64,000 nucleotides of DNA, taken from assembly GCA_934486785.1 (NCBI GenBank), contig CAKSQK010000007.1, positions 1-64,000 on the forward strand, given 5' to 3'. The position numbers and the translations under genes are program-made. Origin of the DNA: an uncultured Niabella sp. (GTDB lineage Bacteria > Bacteroidota > Bacteroidia > Chitinophagales > Chitinophagaceae). Numbering within the stretch: position 1 is the stretch's first letter; each line of letters starts with the position of its first letter. The notes beneath the pieces were generated by a model. It saw only the letters and a program-made list of their open reading frames with translations. It did not search any database and was not told the DNA's origin. Shown one piece after another: positions 26,394 to 35,068 of the stretch.

Positions 26394-26960
26394 CTAAACA
26401 GGCCTTTCTTCAGCAATACGGGCCCTGCTGTTATCCAGTAATTCAACAGCTTCTTTGTAAAGCACCGGGTGGCCTTTATCTAATTTTCTTAAAATAGCAG
26501 CGCACTCCGCCAGGTACACCTTAGCAAAATCAGGATCATGCGCTGCTATTTCTTCGCAATTGTCAATGATGTCGGCATATTTTATGGTCTGCGCGTCAGG
26601 ATGTATGTTTTTAAGTCTTTCCAGTTCTTTTACCTTTCTGGCGTGCCGCTTTAATTTAGGGTAATGTTTTTTCACATATACATCAGTAAGATCAATTACA
26701 AGGTGCATGGCCTTTTCACAGGCTTCGCGGGTTAGCACCGTATTTAAAAAGCCGGCCAGTTGCTTCCGGGTTACTTTGGTGTCTTCCAGCACATCATGCA
26801 GCAACGCGGCCGCCAGTATAGCAATATCATCCGTAAACCGGGCGCATGTTTCCATCACACGTTTTGGGTGCACTATATATCTGTCAGCCACATACTTGCG
26901 CATTTGAGCGCCGTGGGCACTATCTGCAAATACTTCTATTTTTTTCAATAACCTGTCCAT
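26394..26960 (-). CDS. HD-domain hydrolase, SpoT/MESH1-like
   Basis: The 188-residue single-domain protein shows the RelA/SpoT hydrolase set: His 16 in SAHGAQMRKY, VHPKRVMETC with His 31, and LLHDVLEDT with the metal-binding His 55-Asp 56 and Glu 59-Asp 60. These are the residues that hydrolyse ppGpp in SpoT and in metazoan MESH1. There is no synthetase, TGS or ACT domain, so this is a small alarmone hydrolase or a nucleotide phosphohydrolase. It is convergent with aconitase and divergent from the desaturase gene. Confidence 0.85.
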   Translation of the reverse strand: MDRLLKKIEVFADSAHGAQMRKYVADRYIVHPKRVMETCARFTDDIAILAAALLHDVLEDTKVTRKQLAGFLNTVLTREACEKAMHLVIDLTDVYVKKHYPKLKRHARKVKELERLKNIHPDAQTIKYADIIDNCEEIAAHDPDFAKVYLAECAAILRKLDKGHPVLYKEAVELLDNSRARIAEERPV

Positions 26961-27071
26961 TGCTTCACGTTTATAAAACTTTGGGCAAATATTATTCCAT
27001 GCTAATTAACACTACCGTTCAAAAATTAAAGACTATATTGCTGTGTACATGAGAACTTAAAAAGATTGCAC

Positions 27072-28115
27072 ATGAAAACATTAACAACACTCTCCGACCC
27101 TACTTATGTTGAAAAAAGGCTGTCTGGCTATGAAAAATTCTGGATGAATTTCATGAACGATAAGCGCGATCTGCCATTCATTCATTTGCTTACATTGATC
27201 CACCTGACGGTGGTACCCGTGGCGATACTTTTATTTACCAACGTGCTTACCGGCTGGCTGTGGTGGGCTGTGGCAATCCTGTATTTTTATTTTGCACAAT
27301 TTTATTTAAAAGGCAGGTTTGGCCTTATGTTTCACTGCCTCTGCCACCGTAAATCATTTAAACCCCAATACCAGAAATGGGTGCACGGCTATATTACCTG
27401 GATCATTTGCCCACTGTTTGGCCACGCGCCTGAAGGCTACTTTGCGCATCATATGGGCATGCATCATGTAGAAAATAATAATGAGGAAGACGCCAGCAGC
27501 ACCATGCATTACCAGCGCGACAGCTTGAGAGATTTCCTGGCTTACTTTTTTAATTTTCTTTTCCTGGGATTTAAACAAACTTTCATGTACCTGTTCAACA
27601 GAAAAAGAAAAAAGCTATACACGCGTTTAACCGTGGGCGAATGGGTATTCATTTTATTTTGCATTGCCATGTGTTTTGTAAACCTGAAGGCCACGCTAAT
27701 GGTATGGGTCATTCCCTTCTTTTTTGCAAGATTTGTGATGATGCTTGGCAACTGGACACAGCATTCCTTTATTGATAAAAATGACCCTGAAGATCTTTAT
27801 ACCAATTCGATCAATTGCATTAATACAAAGTACAACCACATGTGCTGGAACGATGGCTACCACATTATTCACCACCTGAGGCCGGGGTTGCATTATACCG
27901 AAATGCCTGCTGAGTTTTTAAAAAGAAAAGATGAATTTGCTGCAAAGAAAGCCGTTGTATTTGATGGCATCCATTACCTGCATGTGTTTACTTACCTTAT
28001 GACAAAGCGATATGATAAGCTTGCAGACAACCTGGTAAACATCAACAATATGTATGAAAGCAGGGATCAGGCCATGCTTATGATGAAAGAAAGAACAAAA
28101 CGCATACAGAAATAA
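27072..28115 (+). CDS. Fatty acid desaturase family membrane protein
   Basis: The product is 347 residues from ATG 27072; a TTG two codons earlier is less likely. Four hydrophobic helices flank three histidine boxes: HCLCH (88-92), HHMGMHH (126-132) and, near residue 267, HIIHHLRPGLHY. These bind the diiron centre that inserts a double bond or hydroxyl group using oxygen. The substrate may be an acyl lipid or a carotenoid-like or sphingolipid compound, which cannot be told from sequence. Electron donors are not encoded nearby. The start context is a weak purine-rich stretch, as usual in Bacteroidota. Confidence 0.9.
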   Translation: MKTLTTLSDPTYVEKRLSGYEKFWMNFMNDKRDLPFIHLLTLIHLTVVPVAILLFTNVLTGWLWWAVAILYFYFAQFYLKGRFGLMFHCLCHRKSFKPQYQKWVHGYITWIICPLFGHAPEGYFAHHMGMHHVENNNEEDASSTMHYQRDSLRDFLAYFFNFLFLGFKQTFMYLFNRKRKKLYTRLTVGEWVFILFCIAMCFVNLKATLMVWVIPFFFARFVMMLGNWTQHSFIDKNDPEDLYTNSINCINTKYNHMCWNDGYHIIHHLRPGLHYTEMPAEFLKRKDEFAAKKAVVFDGIHYLHVFTYLMTKRYDKLADNLVNINNMYESRDQAMLMMKERTKRIQK

Positions 28116-28117
28116 CT

Positions 28118-28606
28118 TTATTGCACCACTTTATTGGCACAGCATGAACTTGCAAATGCTTCGGGCTTTGCTTTGAAAGAAAAGCCCATACCCGTTATAT
28201 AGCCAATAGCTTCTTTTAAAGCATCGTTGCTTTTGAATACAGGGCTTGTGTTAATATCCACATGAACTTCCATATCAATTTTATGAGTGGTAAATACAGC
28301 GCTCAAGTGGTAGGCTACTTCAATGCTTTTTGAAACCTCTGTCATCATTCGCTGCCTGATGCTCATTTTTTTGCGCGTAGTTTCATGATGCAGGTACATA
28401 AAGCCGCCCTGCCCTTTTCTGATAAATACAATGGCAGTGGCAAACTCGGTTTGGGCGCCTTTTACCTGGCTGTCTGTACCAATGCAAACCTTTATCTGGT
28501 GCCCCATTTCTTTTTCGCGCACAATGGCGCCGTTCACTTCATCCTCAATATAATTCTTAAGATATTCGCCCGTCAGTCTTCTCCATTGTTTTGTTTGATA
28601 TTGCAT
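28118..28606 (-). CDS. RNase H-like nuclease, YkuK/DUF458 family
   Basis: The 162-residue protein has the YkuK family pattern: an N-terminal helix, then IKVCIGTDSQVKGAQTEFATA with the first acidic residue (Asp 44) and a core Asp-Ser-Gln, a YLHHETTRKKMSIRQRMM segment, and IDMEVHVDINTSPVFKSN with further acidic residues, ending in GFSFKAKPEAFASSCCANKV. An RNase H-like fold acting on nucleic acid is predicted, but the substrate is not established. It is convergent with the desaturase, with a two-base gap. Confidence 0.88.
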   Translation of the reverse strand: MQYQTKQWRRLTGEYLKNYIEDEVNGAIVREKEMGHQIKVCIGTDSQVKGAQTEFATAIVFIRKGQGGFMYLHHETTRKKMSIRQRMMTEVSKSIEVAYHLSAVFTTHKIDMEVHVDINTSPVFKSNDALKEAIGYITGMGFSFKAKPEAFASSCCANKVVQ

Positions 28607-28718
28607 GTGATGCTTTTATTTACAGAATGAATAAACAGGTCTGAAACTTTTCTTACAGCAATCTGCACTCACCATTAGCACAGGCATGATATATGGCCAC
28701 GCAACATTACTTTTTTTT

Positions 28719-28832
28719 ATGATCACGCCGCAGGAAAATTATCAACAGTATGTGAATGAATGCATCCGCGATGATGAAATCACTTTGGCACGATATTTAT
28801 TCTTACTATATCAACTACGAATTCTTTATTAA
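28719..28832 (+). CDS. Possible 37-residue small protein
   Basis: A short open frame runs from ATG 28719 to TAA 28832. The peptide begins MITPQENYQQYVNE and ends LFLLYQLRILY: an acidic amphipathic first half and a hydrophobic C-terminal half. Its stop lies 11 bases before the next gene, so it could be a leader peptide or a small protein co-transcribed with it. There is no homology I recognise, so chance is quite possible. Confidence 0.35.
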   Translation: MITPQENYQQYVNECIRDDEITLARYLFLLYQLRILY

Positions 28833-28843
28833 ACCTTAAAAAT

Positions 28844-29077
28844 ATGGAACAGCTTAAATCTATTACAAACCGGATTGCATTGATCATTGCATCGTTTTAT
28901 CTATCTCTTGCAGGCTTTGCACAGGATGATACTAAGAAAGTAGACGTAAACATTGATGCAAATACAGGCGGAAGTGGTAACTTTTTTACGCAGCCCTGGG
29001 TATGGGTTGTAGGAGGGCTTGTATTTATTTTACTCCTTGTAGCACTCATGAGAGGCAGTGGTAACAAAAGCGAATAA
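28844..29077 (+). CDS. Small membrane protein with signal and one transmembrane helix
   Basis: The 77-residue product has an N-terminal hydrophobic segment (about 9-27) ending in AQ like a signal peptide, a short Asp/Lys/Asn-rich linker, and a second hydrophobic helix (about 50-68, WVWVVGGLVFILLLVALM) with a basic tail. Mature topology would put the linker outside. No family is recognised. Its mRNA most likely continues into the CCGTAA hairpin array that starts 14 bases after the stop, so that array may be its 3' untranslated region. Confidence 0.7.
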   Translation: MEQLKSITNRIALIIASFYLSLAGFAQDDTKKVDVNIDANTGGSGNFFTQPWVWVVGGLVFILLLVALMRGSGNKSE

Positions 29078-29090
29078 TTTTATTGATGAG

Positions 29091-29331
29091 CAGGCCCCGT
29101 AAGGCTGATCATCTCAACACAAACCGTAAGCAAGCCCCGTAAGGCTGATTACAAATAGTTCTTATAGAAAAACAGGCAAGCCCCGTAAGGCTGACTGAAT
29201 TATAGTTAAAAGCAAGTCCCGTAAGACTGATTTTAGCTGAACAAAATGTGATAAACCCCGTAAGGTTTATTGCATGGTAGTCCTTTTAAATTATAAAAAA
29301 ATTTCCGGCCCCGTAAGGCCGGATTTTTTTT
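29091..29331 (+). ncRNA. Array of six hairpins with shared CCGTAA loop
   Basis: Six short hairpins, each with the exact loop CCGTAA, occur at 29097, 29137, 29183, 29219, 29258 and 29311 (loop starts; intervals of 40, 46, 36, 39 and 53 bases). The stems differ but stay paired: GCC/GGC, AGCC/GGCT (twice), AGTC/GACT, ATAAACC/GGTTTAT and TCCGGCC/GGCCGGA. The changes are compensatory, while the loop is invariant. A further CCGTAA without a clear stem is at 29124. The last hairpin is followed by eight Ts and acts as terminator. The conserved loop with variable stems points to an RNA element, transcribed rightward, bound by a protein or RNA. Function is unknown. Confidence 0.65.
29304..29331 (+). 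terminator. Terminator formed by the sixth CCGTAA hairpin
   Basis: TCCGGCC (29304-29310) and GGCCGGA (29317-29323) pair perfectly around CCGTAA and are followed by eight Ts. It ends the transcript carrying the array and lies just 3' of the convergent radical SAM gene. Confidence 0.85.
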
Positions 29332-29333
29332 GC

Positions 29334-30524
29334 TTAAAACAAGTTGGTTTGTCCGCCAGGTCTTCTGAATTTACTAATGTCAAGTCCTTTTGCTCCTTCA
29401 TTCATGCGATAAAGTTTTCCATATTTTTTGTATTGTTGCGCCACTATATCGGCAATGCTTCCCTCACCACGCATTCTTAATCCCCAGCGGCTGTCGTTTA
29501 CTTTTCCATTATGGCTTTTCTCTATCATATGCCATATTTTATCAGCCCTGTCGGGAAAATTTTTATACAGCCAGTCATGAAATAAAAATTTTATGGCGCC
29601 ATTCAGCCTTATAAAAGTGTATGCCGTAAAAGTGGCGCCCCTGTCTGCAGCAGCTTTCATGATCCGCTGCATCTCATGATCATTAAGCCCAGGTATCATC
29701 GGCCCCATCATAATGCCCATTGTAACACCCGCTTTGCTCAACTCTTCAATCACTTTCAAGCGTTGGGTAGCCGTTGTGGTTCGCGGTTCCATTACACGGC
29801 GCAGGTCTTCGTTAAATGATGTAACAGAAACCATGGCGCGCACAATATTTTTCTTCGCCATTTCCTGCAATAGATCCGTATCATTGAGTATGCCCGAATT
29901 TTTTGTCAGAATACCCACCGGCTGGTTGAATTCATTACACACTTCAAGCAAACCGCGCGTAAGCCTGTACTTCCTTTCAGCAGGCTGGTAACAGTCGGTA
30001 TTGCCACTTAGCATAATTGGGCCAGGCTCCCATTTGGGATGCGACAATTGTTTTCTTAACAATTGCGGCGCGTTCTTTTTTACGATGATCTTTTGTTCAA
30101 AATCGAGGCCGGCGCTGTAACCCCAGTATTCATGCACGTTACGGGCATAGCAGTAAATGCAGCCATGCTCACACCCCGCATAAGCATTCATACTATAGCT
30201 CATACCTACATCAGGACTGTCAACTTTGTTTACAATCGTCCGGGCATCCTGCTCAATGTATTGTGTAGCAAGATTGGGTGTTTCCCAATCATCAATACCT
30301 TCTATATGCTCGCGCACCTGTTCATCTTTCTGAAAACGGTTGCGGGTATTGAACTGCGCTCCCCTGCCCTGCAAATATTGGAGTTCAGGTGCTGCGCCAT
30401 TAACAGCATCCTGGTCTGTTTTCTTTTTTACGGATACCTTAAAGCTATCCTGTCGCAAATTATTTTTCACGGGAATAGTATTTTTTGTTTGTTGATATTT
30501 AAAAAAAAGTGAACGATCGCTCAC
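29334..30524 (-). CDS. PA0069-family radical SAM protein
   Basis: The 396-residue protein starts at GTG 30524; no upstream ATG is in frame. It has the radical SAM cysteine motif CEHGCIYC (Cys 118, 122 and 125) preceded by MSYSMNAYAG, characteristic of the PA0069 family related to spore photoproduct lyase. Later it has PIMLSGNTDCYQPAERKYRL and a MMGPMIPGLNDHEM segment. It is presumed to use SAM and a 4Fe-4S cluster for a radical reaction. The substrate of this subfamily is not known. It ends beside the terminator of the hairpin array. Confidence 0.88.
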   Translation of the reverse strand: MSDRSLFFKYQQTKNTIPVKNNLRQDSFKVSVKKKTDQDAVNGAAPELQYLQGRGAQFNTRNRFQKDEQVREHIEGIDDWETPNLATQYIEQDARTIVNKVDSPDVGMSYSMNAYAGCEHGCIYCYARNVHEYWGYSAGLDFEQKIIVKKNAPQLLRKQLSHPKWEPGPIMLSGNTDCYQPAERKYRLTRGLLEVCNEFNQPVGILTKNSGILNDTDLLQEMAKKNIVRAMVSVTSFNEDLRRVMEPRTTTATQRLKVIEELSKAGVTMGIMMGPMIPGLNDHEMQRIMKAAADRGATFTAYTFIRLNGAIKFLFHDWLYKNFPDRADKIWHMIEKSHNGKVNDSRWGLRMRGEGSIADIVAQQYKKYGKLYRMNEGAKGLDISKFRRPGGQTNLF

Positions 30525-30547
30525 AAATGATTACACCTGCGCTTTCG

Positions 30548-31159
30548 TCAGAATAGCGCCTGCTGCTTGGCCACAGCAGGAATGTCCTGAAACTCGAAGC
30601 GCTCTACCGGCATATACCTGCTGCCATCCAAATCTCTTCGCAACAGCATCATATGGTTGGCAATAAATTTTCCTGTAAAGCCTTTATTGCTAAACTCAAG
30701 CCAGCCCTGCTCATATTGCCAGGGCATCAACCTTCGTGCAATGGTAAGATGAGGCTCCATTATAAAATGCGGGCGATTGTCATTATCAGCTTTCATCAGG
30801 CTTTGAGCTTCCGTACGTATTGATCTTACAAGAGATTGTATGGCAGGCCTTGAAAGGATGTTGATATAAATTGTATGCGAAGGAAAGCTGCCATAATCCA
30901 GCAGATCAATCGGGAAAGGCGCTTTTGACAAGGCTATGGTACGCAGCTTTTGGCAAACACGGTTTTCAAACGCGGTGTACTGCAAAAACTTCACAAGGGT
31001 AATATGCGGTTTGCCCCTGATGGCTTCTTCAGCCTTATACTTTTCAAAAAAATATTTTTTAATGCCGTTGATGGTATCACTCAAATCTTTACGCGGTTGT
31101 ATCAGCAATAGATATTCTGCCAGCGTATGCTGCATACTATTTAGGAAATCGGATTGCAT
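30548..31159 (-). CDS. 2H phosphoesterase (2'-5' RNA ligase family)
   Basis: The 203-residue protein has the two H-x-T motifs of the 2H superfamily, PHITL (His 52) and PHLTI (His 137), about 85 residues apart as usual. It is similar to bacterial ThpR (LigT-like) cyclic phosphodiesterases, which act on 2',3'-cyclic phosphate ends of RNA or on nucleotide cyclic phosphates. The true substrate is uncertain. It lies 23 bases upstream of the radical SAM gene on the same strand and may be co-transcribed with it. Confidence 0.85.
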   Translation of the reverse strand: MQSDFLNSMQHTLAEYLLLIQPRKDLSDTINGIKKYFFEKYKAEEAIRGKPHITLVKFLQYTAFENRVCQKLRTIALSKAPFPIDLLDYGSFPSHTIYINILSRPAIQSLVRSIRTEAQSLMKADNDNRPHFIMEPHLTIARRLMPWQYEQGWLEFSNKGFTGKFIANHMMLLRRDLDGSRYMPVERFEFQDIPAVAKQQALF

Positions 31160-31223
31160 ATTTTACTAAATTTATTAGCACAATACTACTAAAAAATTTA
31201 GACAAATAAAATTTATTATTTTT

Positions 31224-31610
31224 TTAATTTTCCTTGGCCGGAACAATCATTTCAAATTCGGGAACAATAACCCTGAAGGTTTGCCGGGTATCAAGATTTT
31301 CCATCTGGTATGTGCCTTTCATTTTGCCCATATCGGTGCGCAGGTTGCAGCCACTCATGTATTGGTAATGCTCTCCTGGCTGCAGTGTGGGTTGCACACC
31401 AACCACACCTTCGCCTTCTACCTGGCGGTAAGTGCCATTGCTGTCAAAAATATACCAGTTACGGCGCAGTAGTTTTACGGGAAACGAATTGAAGTTTTCG
31501 ATGGTAATGCGGTATGCGAACATAAATTCATTCTGCAGGGGATTGCTATATTCAGGTTGATAAAAAACCTCAACATTTACCAAGATACCTTCAGATATAG
31601 CACTGTTCAT
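31224..31610 (-). CDS. apaG: ApaG-domain protein
   Basis: The product is 128 residues from ATG 31610; the open frame continues up to 31793, but only the shorter form matches the family length. Conserved features include VNVEVFYQPEYSNPLQNEF, a LLRRNWYIFDSNG strand, the GVVGVQPTLQPGEHYQY loop and the YMSGCNLRTDMGKMKGTY segment. ApaG is a small immunoglobulin-like domain linked to magnesium and cobalt resistance and Ap4A metabolism, of unsettled biochemical function. A near-consensus box TATATTTA lies upstream. The lnt gene is divergent. Confidence 0.93.
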   Translation of the reverse strand: MNSAISEGILVNVEVFYQPEYSNPLQNEFMFAYRITIENFNSFPVKLLRRNWYIFDSNGTYRQVEGEGVVGVQPTLQPGEHYQYMSGCNLRTDMGKMKGTYQMENLDTRQTFRVIVPEFEMIVPAKEN

Positions 31611-31836
31611 GAAGTTACGTTTCGGTAAATATAGCAATTTTTGTTCCACAACAACAAGATGGCAACCTTTCAATTGCATGCTTTCTGTTTGAATAATTTT
31701 TCGGTGATGCGTGGCAATAGCATTCCTGAACAAATAAAATGGAATGTCGTGCTTGATAAAATGAAGCACGGTCAACCGCTTGATTAAAGACATTGTTAAT
31801 TGCCGCGCCGCGCTATCCGGGTAATCATTCTTTCCT

Positions 31837-31844
31837 TACTTTTG
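31837..31844 (+). promoter_or_regulatory. lnt promoter -7 box
   Basis: TACTTTTG matches TAnnTTTG and lies 10 bases before the ATG at 31855, predicting a very short leader. Confidence 0.5.
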
Positions 31845-31854
31845 GCATCTGAGT

Positions 31855-33453
31855 ATGAACCCCCGATATCGTAATCTTCTGTTAGCTGCATTGGGGCCGG
31901 TTTTGCTATGGCTGGCCTGGCCTCCATTGTCTGTAACATTTTTACTTTTTTTAGCATGGCTGCCCATGTTGTTTATGGCAGACAATATTCAAAGCTGGAG
32001 AAAGTTTGTACCGTATACGTTCCTGCACATGCTGCTTTGGAATTTACTGGTTACCTGGTGGGTGGCCATGTCTACCCTGCCAGGCGGATTAAGCGCTTTT
32101 ATAGCAAACAGCGTTATCATGTGCATTCCATGGCTTTTATATTTTGTTCTAAAGAAATATGTGAGCACGCTGATTGCGCTGCCGGCACTCGCTGCATTCT
32201 GGATCGCATATGAATACATTCATCATAACTGGGATCTTAGCTGGCCCTGGCTGGCGCTGGGCAATGCACTTGCTTCAAGGCCGGGCTGGATACAATGGTA
32301 CGAATATACCGGCGCATCAGGCGGCACATTGTGGATACTGCTTGCAAACATTTTATTATTTCTGGCATTTAAAATTTACAGGGCCGAAGGGCGCAGCGCC
32401 AAATATTTTGCCTGCATCGTTTTGTCGCTCCTGGTTATTTGCCTGCCCATCTTAGTATCGTTTTTTGTACAGCAACGCACGTTCACTTTGCACCACAACA
32501 AATACAATGTGGTAGTGGTACAGCCCAATATTGACCCGTGGGATGAAAAATTTGAGCCTGGTAAGCAGCAGGCGCAGTTGCAAAAACTCATTGACCTTTC
32601 AAGCCAACACGCAGATGCCAATACCGCGCTGGTGGTGTGGCCCGAAACTGCTGTGCCGCAGGCAACTGAAGAAACCACACTCAGGCAAAACCAGTTCGTG
32701 GCGCCTGTTTGGGATTTTTTAAAAAACAATCCTCATCTTAATTTATTAACAGGCATTGAAGGCTACAGGTATTTTGATACACGTGTAAGCCGCTTTGCCA
32801 GGCCTTTTCAAAACGGGCAGGGCTTTTACGAAAGCTATAACAGCGCCGCCTTGCTCCACAGCAATGGCGCCCAAATTTACCATAAATCCAAACTGGTGCC
32901 AGGCGTGGAAGTTCTACCCGGATTTTTAGGTTTTATGGGCCCTGTGTTTGATAAGTTTGGAGGCACTACCGGAGGCTATGCAAGAGACAGTTTTGCGAGG
33001 GTGTTACGCACTTCTCACAAAAATTTCAACATCACTCCTGCTATTTGTTATGAAAGTATTTATGGCGATTACCTGGCAGATTTCAACAGGCAGGGCGCTG
33101 ATCTCATTTGCATCATCACCAACGATGGATGGTGGGGTAATACGGCAGGTTACAGGCAACACAAAGAATATGCAAGGCTTCGTGCAATTGAAAGCCGCAA
33201 GTGGGTGGCCCGTAGCGCCAATACCGGCATCAGCTGCTTTATTGATCCTTACGGCAATGTGGTGCAGGAACTGGGTTGGGATAAAGAAGGCGCGTTGAAA
33301 CAAACCGTGGGCGCTTTTGTAACCGAAACTTTTTACACAAAATATGGGGATATTATTTCCAGGATCTTTAGCTGGATAGCCGTGGCATTTTTATTGCTGC
33401 TGGTTTGGATGGCCGTCAAAGCCAGCCGTAAGAAACCGGTAAATAACAAATAG
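31855..33453 (+). CDS. lnt: Apolipoprotein N-acyltransferase
   Basis: The 532-residue protein has six to seven membrane helices over about residues 1-200, a nitrilase-like catalytic domain (about 210-490) and a C-terminal helix. The triad appears in order as VVWPETAVPQ (Glu), YHKSKLVPGVEVLPG (Lys) and ITPAICYESIYG (Cys). It adds the third acyl chain to lipoproteins at the inner membrane. The abundance of lipoproteins in this window fits its need. The hydrolase gene begins 14 bases after the stop. Confidence 0.95.
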   Translation: MNPRYRNLLLAALGPVLLWLAWPPLSVTFLLFLAWLPMLFMADNIQSWRKFVPYTFLHMLLWNLLVTWWVAMSTLPGGLSAFIANSVIMCIPWLLYFVLKKYVSTLIALPALAAFWIAYEYIHHNWDLSWPWLALGNALASRPGWIQWYEYTGASGGTLWILLANILLFLAFKIYRAEGRSAKYFACIVLSLLVICLPILVSFFVQQRTFTLHHNKYNVVVVQPNIDPWDEKFEPGKQQAQLQKLIDLSSQHADANTALVVWPETAVPQATEETTLRQNQFVAPVWDFLKNNPHLNLLTGIEGYRYFDTRVSRFARPFQNGQGFYESYNSAALLHSNGAQIYHKSKLVPGVEVLPGFLGFMGPVFDKFGGTTGGYARDSFARVLRTSHKNFNITPAICYESIYGDYLADFNRQGADLICIITNDGWWGNTAGYRQHKEYARLRAIESRKWVARSANTGISCFIDPYGNVVQELGWDKEGALKQTVGAFVTETFYTKYGDIISRIFSWIAVAFLLLLVWMAVKASRKKPVNNK

Positions 33454-33467
33454 CATAAATACACACT

Positions 33468-34286
33468 ATGACTACAAAAACCATTAGCCACAACAACAGG
33501 ATCATCAGTTATAAAATAGCCGGCACAGGAAACCCAGTCATATTGCTGCACGGCTTTGGAGAAGACAGCACCGTGTGGCAGCAGCAGGTGGAAGCTTTAC
33601 AAAAACAATACCGGGTCATTTTTCCTGATGTTCCCGGCAGCGGCGCATCAGAACTTACAGATGATTTGAGCATGGAAGGCATTGCAAAAGTTGTAGAACA
33701 AATTGCCGATGCGGAAGAACTGGAACAATTCGTGCTCATAGGCCACAGCATGGGAGGCTATGCCACGCTTGCTTTTGCTGAAAAATACGAGTCCATGCTG
33801 AAAGGGTTTGGACTGGTTCATTCAAGCGCTTTTGCAGATACTGAAGAAAAAAAAGAAACACGCCAAAAAGGTATTGAATTCATCAGCCAACATGGCGCAG
33901 CCGAATTTTTAAAAACTTCCACACCCAATCTTTTTTCTGACACAACAAAAGAAACCAGGCCCGAACTGGTACAAAATTTCCTGCAACAACTTCCTGAATT
34001 TTCCAAACAGGCTTTAATAGCCTATTACGAAGCTATGATGGAAAGGCCTGACAGAACTGCTGTTTTATCTGGCACAAAACTTCCCGTTTTGTTTATTATT
34101 GGCGAACACGACAAAGCCGTTCTGTTTGAAGACAGCTTGAAACAGTCATCACTCCCATCTGTCTCATATGTTACAATCTTAAATAAATCAGGCCACATGG
34201 GCATGCTGGAAGAAACAGAGAAGTGCAACACTGCCTTATTGAACTACCTGGCTGAAGTTTATAAAAGTGAAAGTTTTGTAGATTAA
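33468..34286 (+). CDS. Alpha/beta hydrolase
   Basis: The 272-residue protein has the canonical fold: GNPVILLHGFGEDSTVW (oxyanion, about 19-35), LIGHSMGGYATL with nucleophile Ser near 92, an LFIIGEHDKAV segment with the acid near 211-215, and SGHMGMLEE with His near 243. No signal peptide, so cytoplasmic. The substrate is unknown; this branch includes esterases and haloperoxidase-like enzymes. It is probably in an operon with lnt, separated by 14 bases. Confidence 0.9.
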   Translation: MTTKTISHNNRIISYKIAGTGNPVILLHGFGEDSTVWQQQVEALQKQYRVIFPDVPGSGASELTDDLSMEGIAKVVEQIADAEELEQFVLIGHSMGGYATLAFAEKYESMLKGFGLVHSSAFADTEEKKETRQKGIEFISQHGAAEFLKTSTPNLFSDTTKETRPELVQNFLQQLPEFSKQALIAYYEAMMERPDRTAVLSGTKLPVLFIIGEHDKAVLFEDSLKQSSLPSVSYVTILNKSGHMGMLEETEKCNTALLNYLAEVYKSESFVD

Positions 34287-34364
34287 CAGAGTGTTGGCAA
34301 CAAAACAGTCAACGGCAATATACCTTTCCTCCGAAACTAATTTTACAATTCTAAACAACTTCTT

Positions 34365-34997
34365 ATGAAATCCAGGATTTGCGTACTCGCAGTAGTATTG
34401 CTTAGCTTTACTATGGTTTCTAATGCACAAACAATTGAAAAAGGCGCAACGCTTATTGGTGGCAGCATCAATTTTGGAACATCCAACCAGGCAACCATTA
34501 ACACTGCCCAGCCAGATACCATAAAATCAACAGGTGGCAGCATAGGCATCAGCCTGGGCAAGGCCATCACAGATAATGGTATATTGGGCTTTTCATTATC
34601 TCATGGGCGCACTAAAATCAAATCTTCAATGGACGAGTATGATGATGACAACCGTTCTTCGTATGCAGCCAGTATTTTTTACAGGCAGTTTCTTGAACTG
34701 GGCAATAAATTTTACTTCTGGATACAACCTTCGGCAGGTATTAATTTTGGAGAAGTGAAAAGCAGGGATAATTCCAATTATTCAAAAAATATGAGTGTTG
34801 GATTGGCTTTAACGCCCGGCTTATCGTACAACTTTTACAAAAGCATTTATTTAGATGTTTCAATCAGTAACCTGGCTGCGTTAAGCTACAACTCATCCCA
34901 GGCATCAGGTGTCAAACAAGAAAGCTTTCATTTATCCTCTGGCCTTTCTGGCGGGTCGCTTAACAACGTAGGGATCGGCTTTAGCTTTATTTTCTAA
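34365..34997 (+). CDS. Outer-membrane beta-barrel protein
   Basis: The 210-residue protein has a signal peptide ending near SNAQ (residue 22) and an OmpA/porin-like alternation of strands, for example GGSIGISLGKAIT, LGFSLSHGRTK and FYFWIQPSAGINFG, ending with VGIGFSFIF, a terminal Phe recognised by the BAM machine. It is a typical small Bacteroidota outer-membrane protein (domain PF13568-like). The function is unknown. A near-consensus box (TAATTTTA) lies upstream. Confidence 0.8.
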   Translation: MKSRICVLAVVLLSFTMVSNAQTIEKGATLIGGSINFGTSNQATINTAQPDTIKSTGGSIGISLGKAITDNGILGFSLSHGRTKIKSSMDEYDDDNRSSYAASIFYRQFLELGNKFYFWIQPSAGINFGEVKSRDNSNYSKNMSVGLALTPGLSYNFYKSIYLDVSISNLAALSYNSSQASGVKQESFHLSSGLSGGSLNNVGIGFSFIF

Positions 34998-35068
34998 TGG
35001 TCCGCAGCTTTTAGCTTCCGTGTGAGGCTTTATTTTTTTTAACTTGCAGGCCGTTCAAATAAAATGCT

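Noticed and set aside
29091..29331. CRISPR array
   Set aside because: The repeats are only about 12-20 bases, self-complementary and variable in the stems, the spacing is irregular (36-53) and no cas gene is present; hairpins of an RNA fit better.
31611..31793. N-terminal extension of ApaG
   Set aside because: ApaG proteins are about 125 residues; the added 61 residues are not family-like and overlap a likely promoter region.
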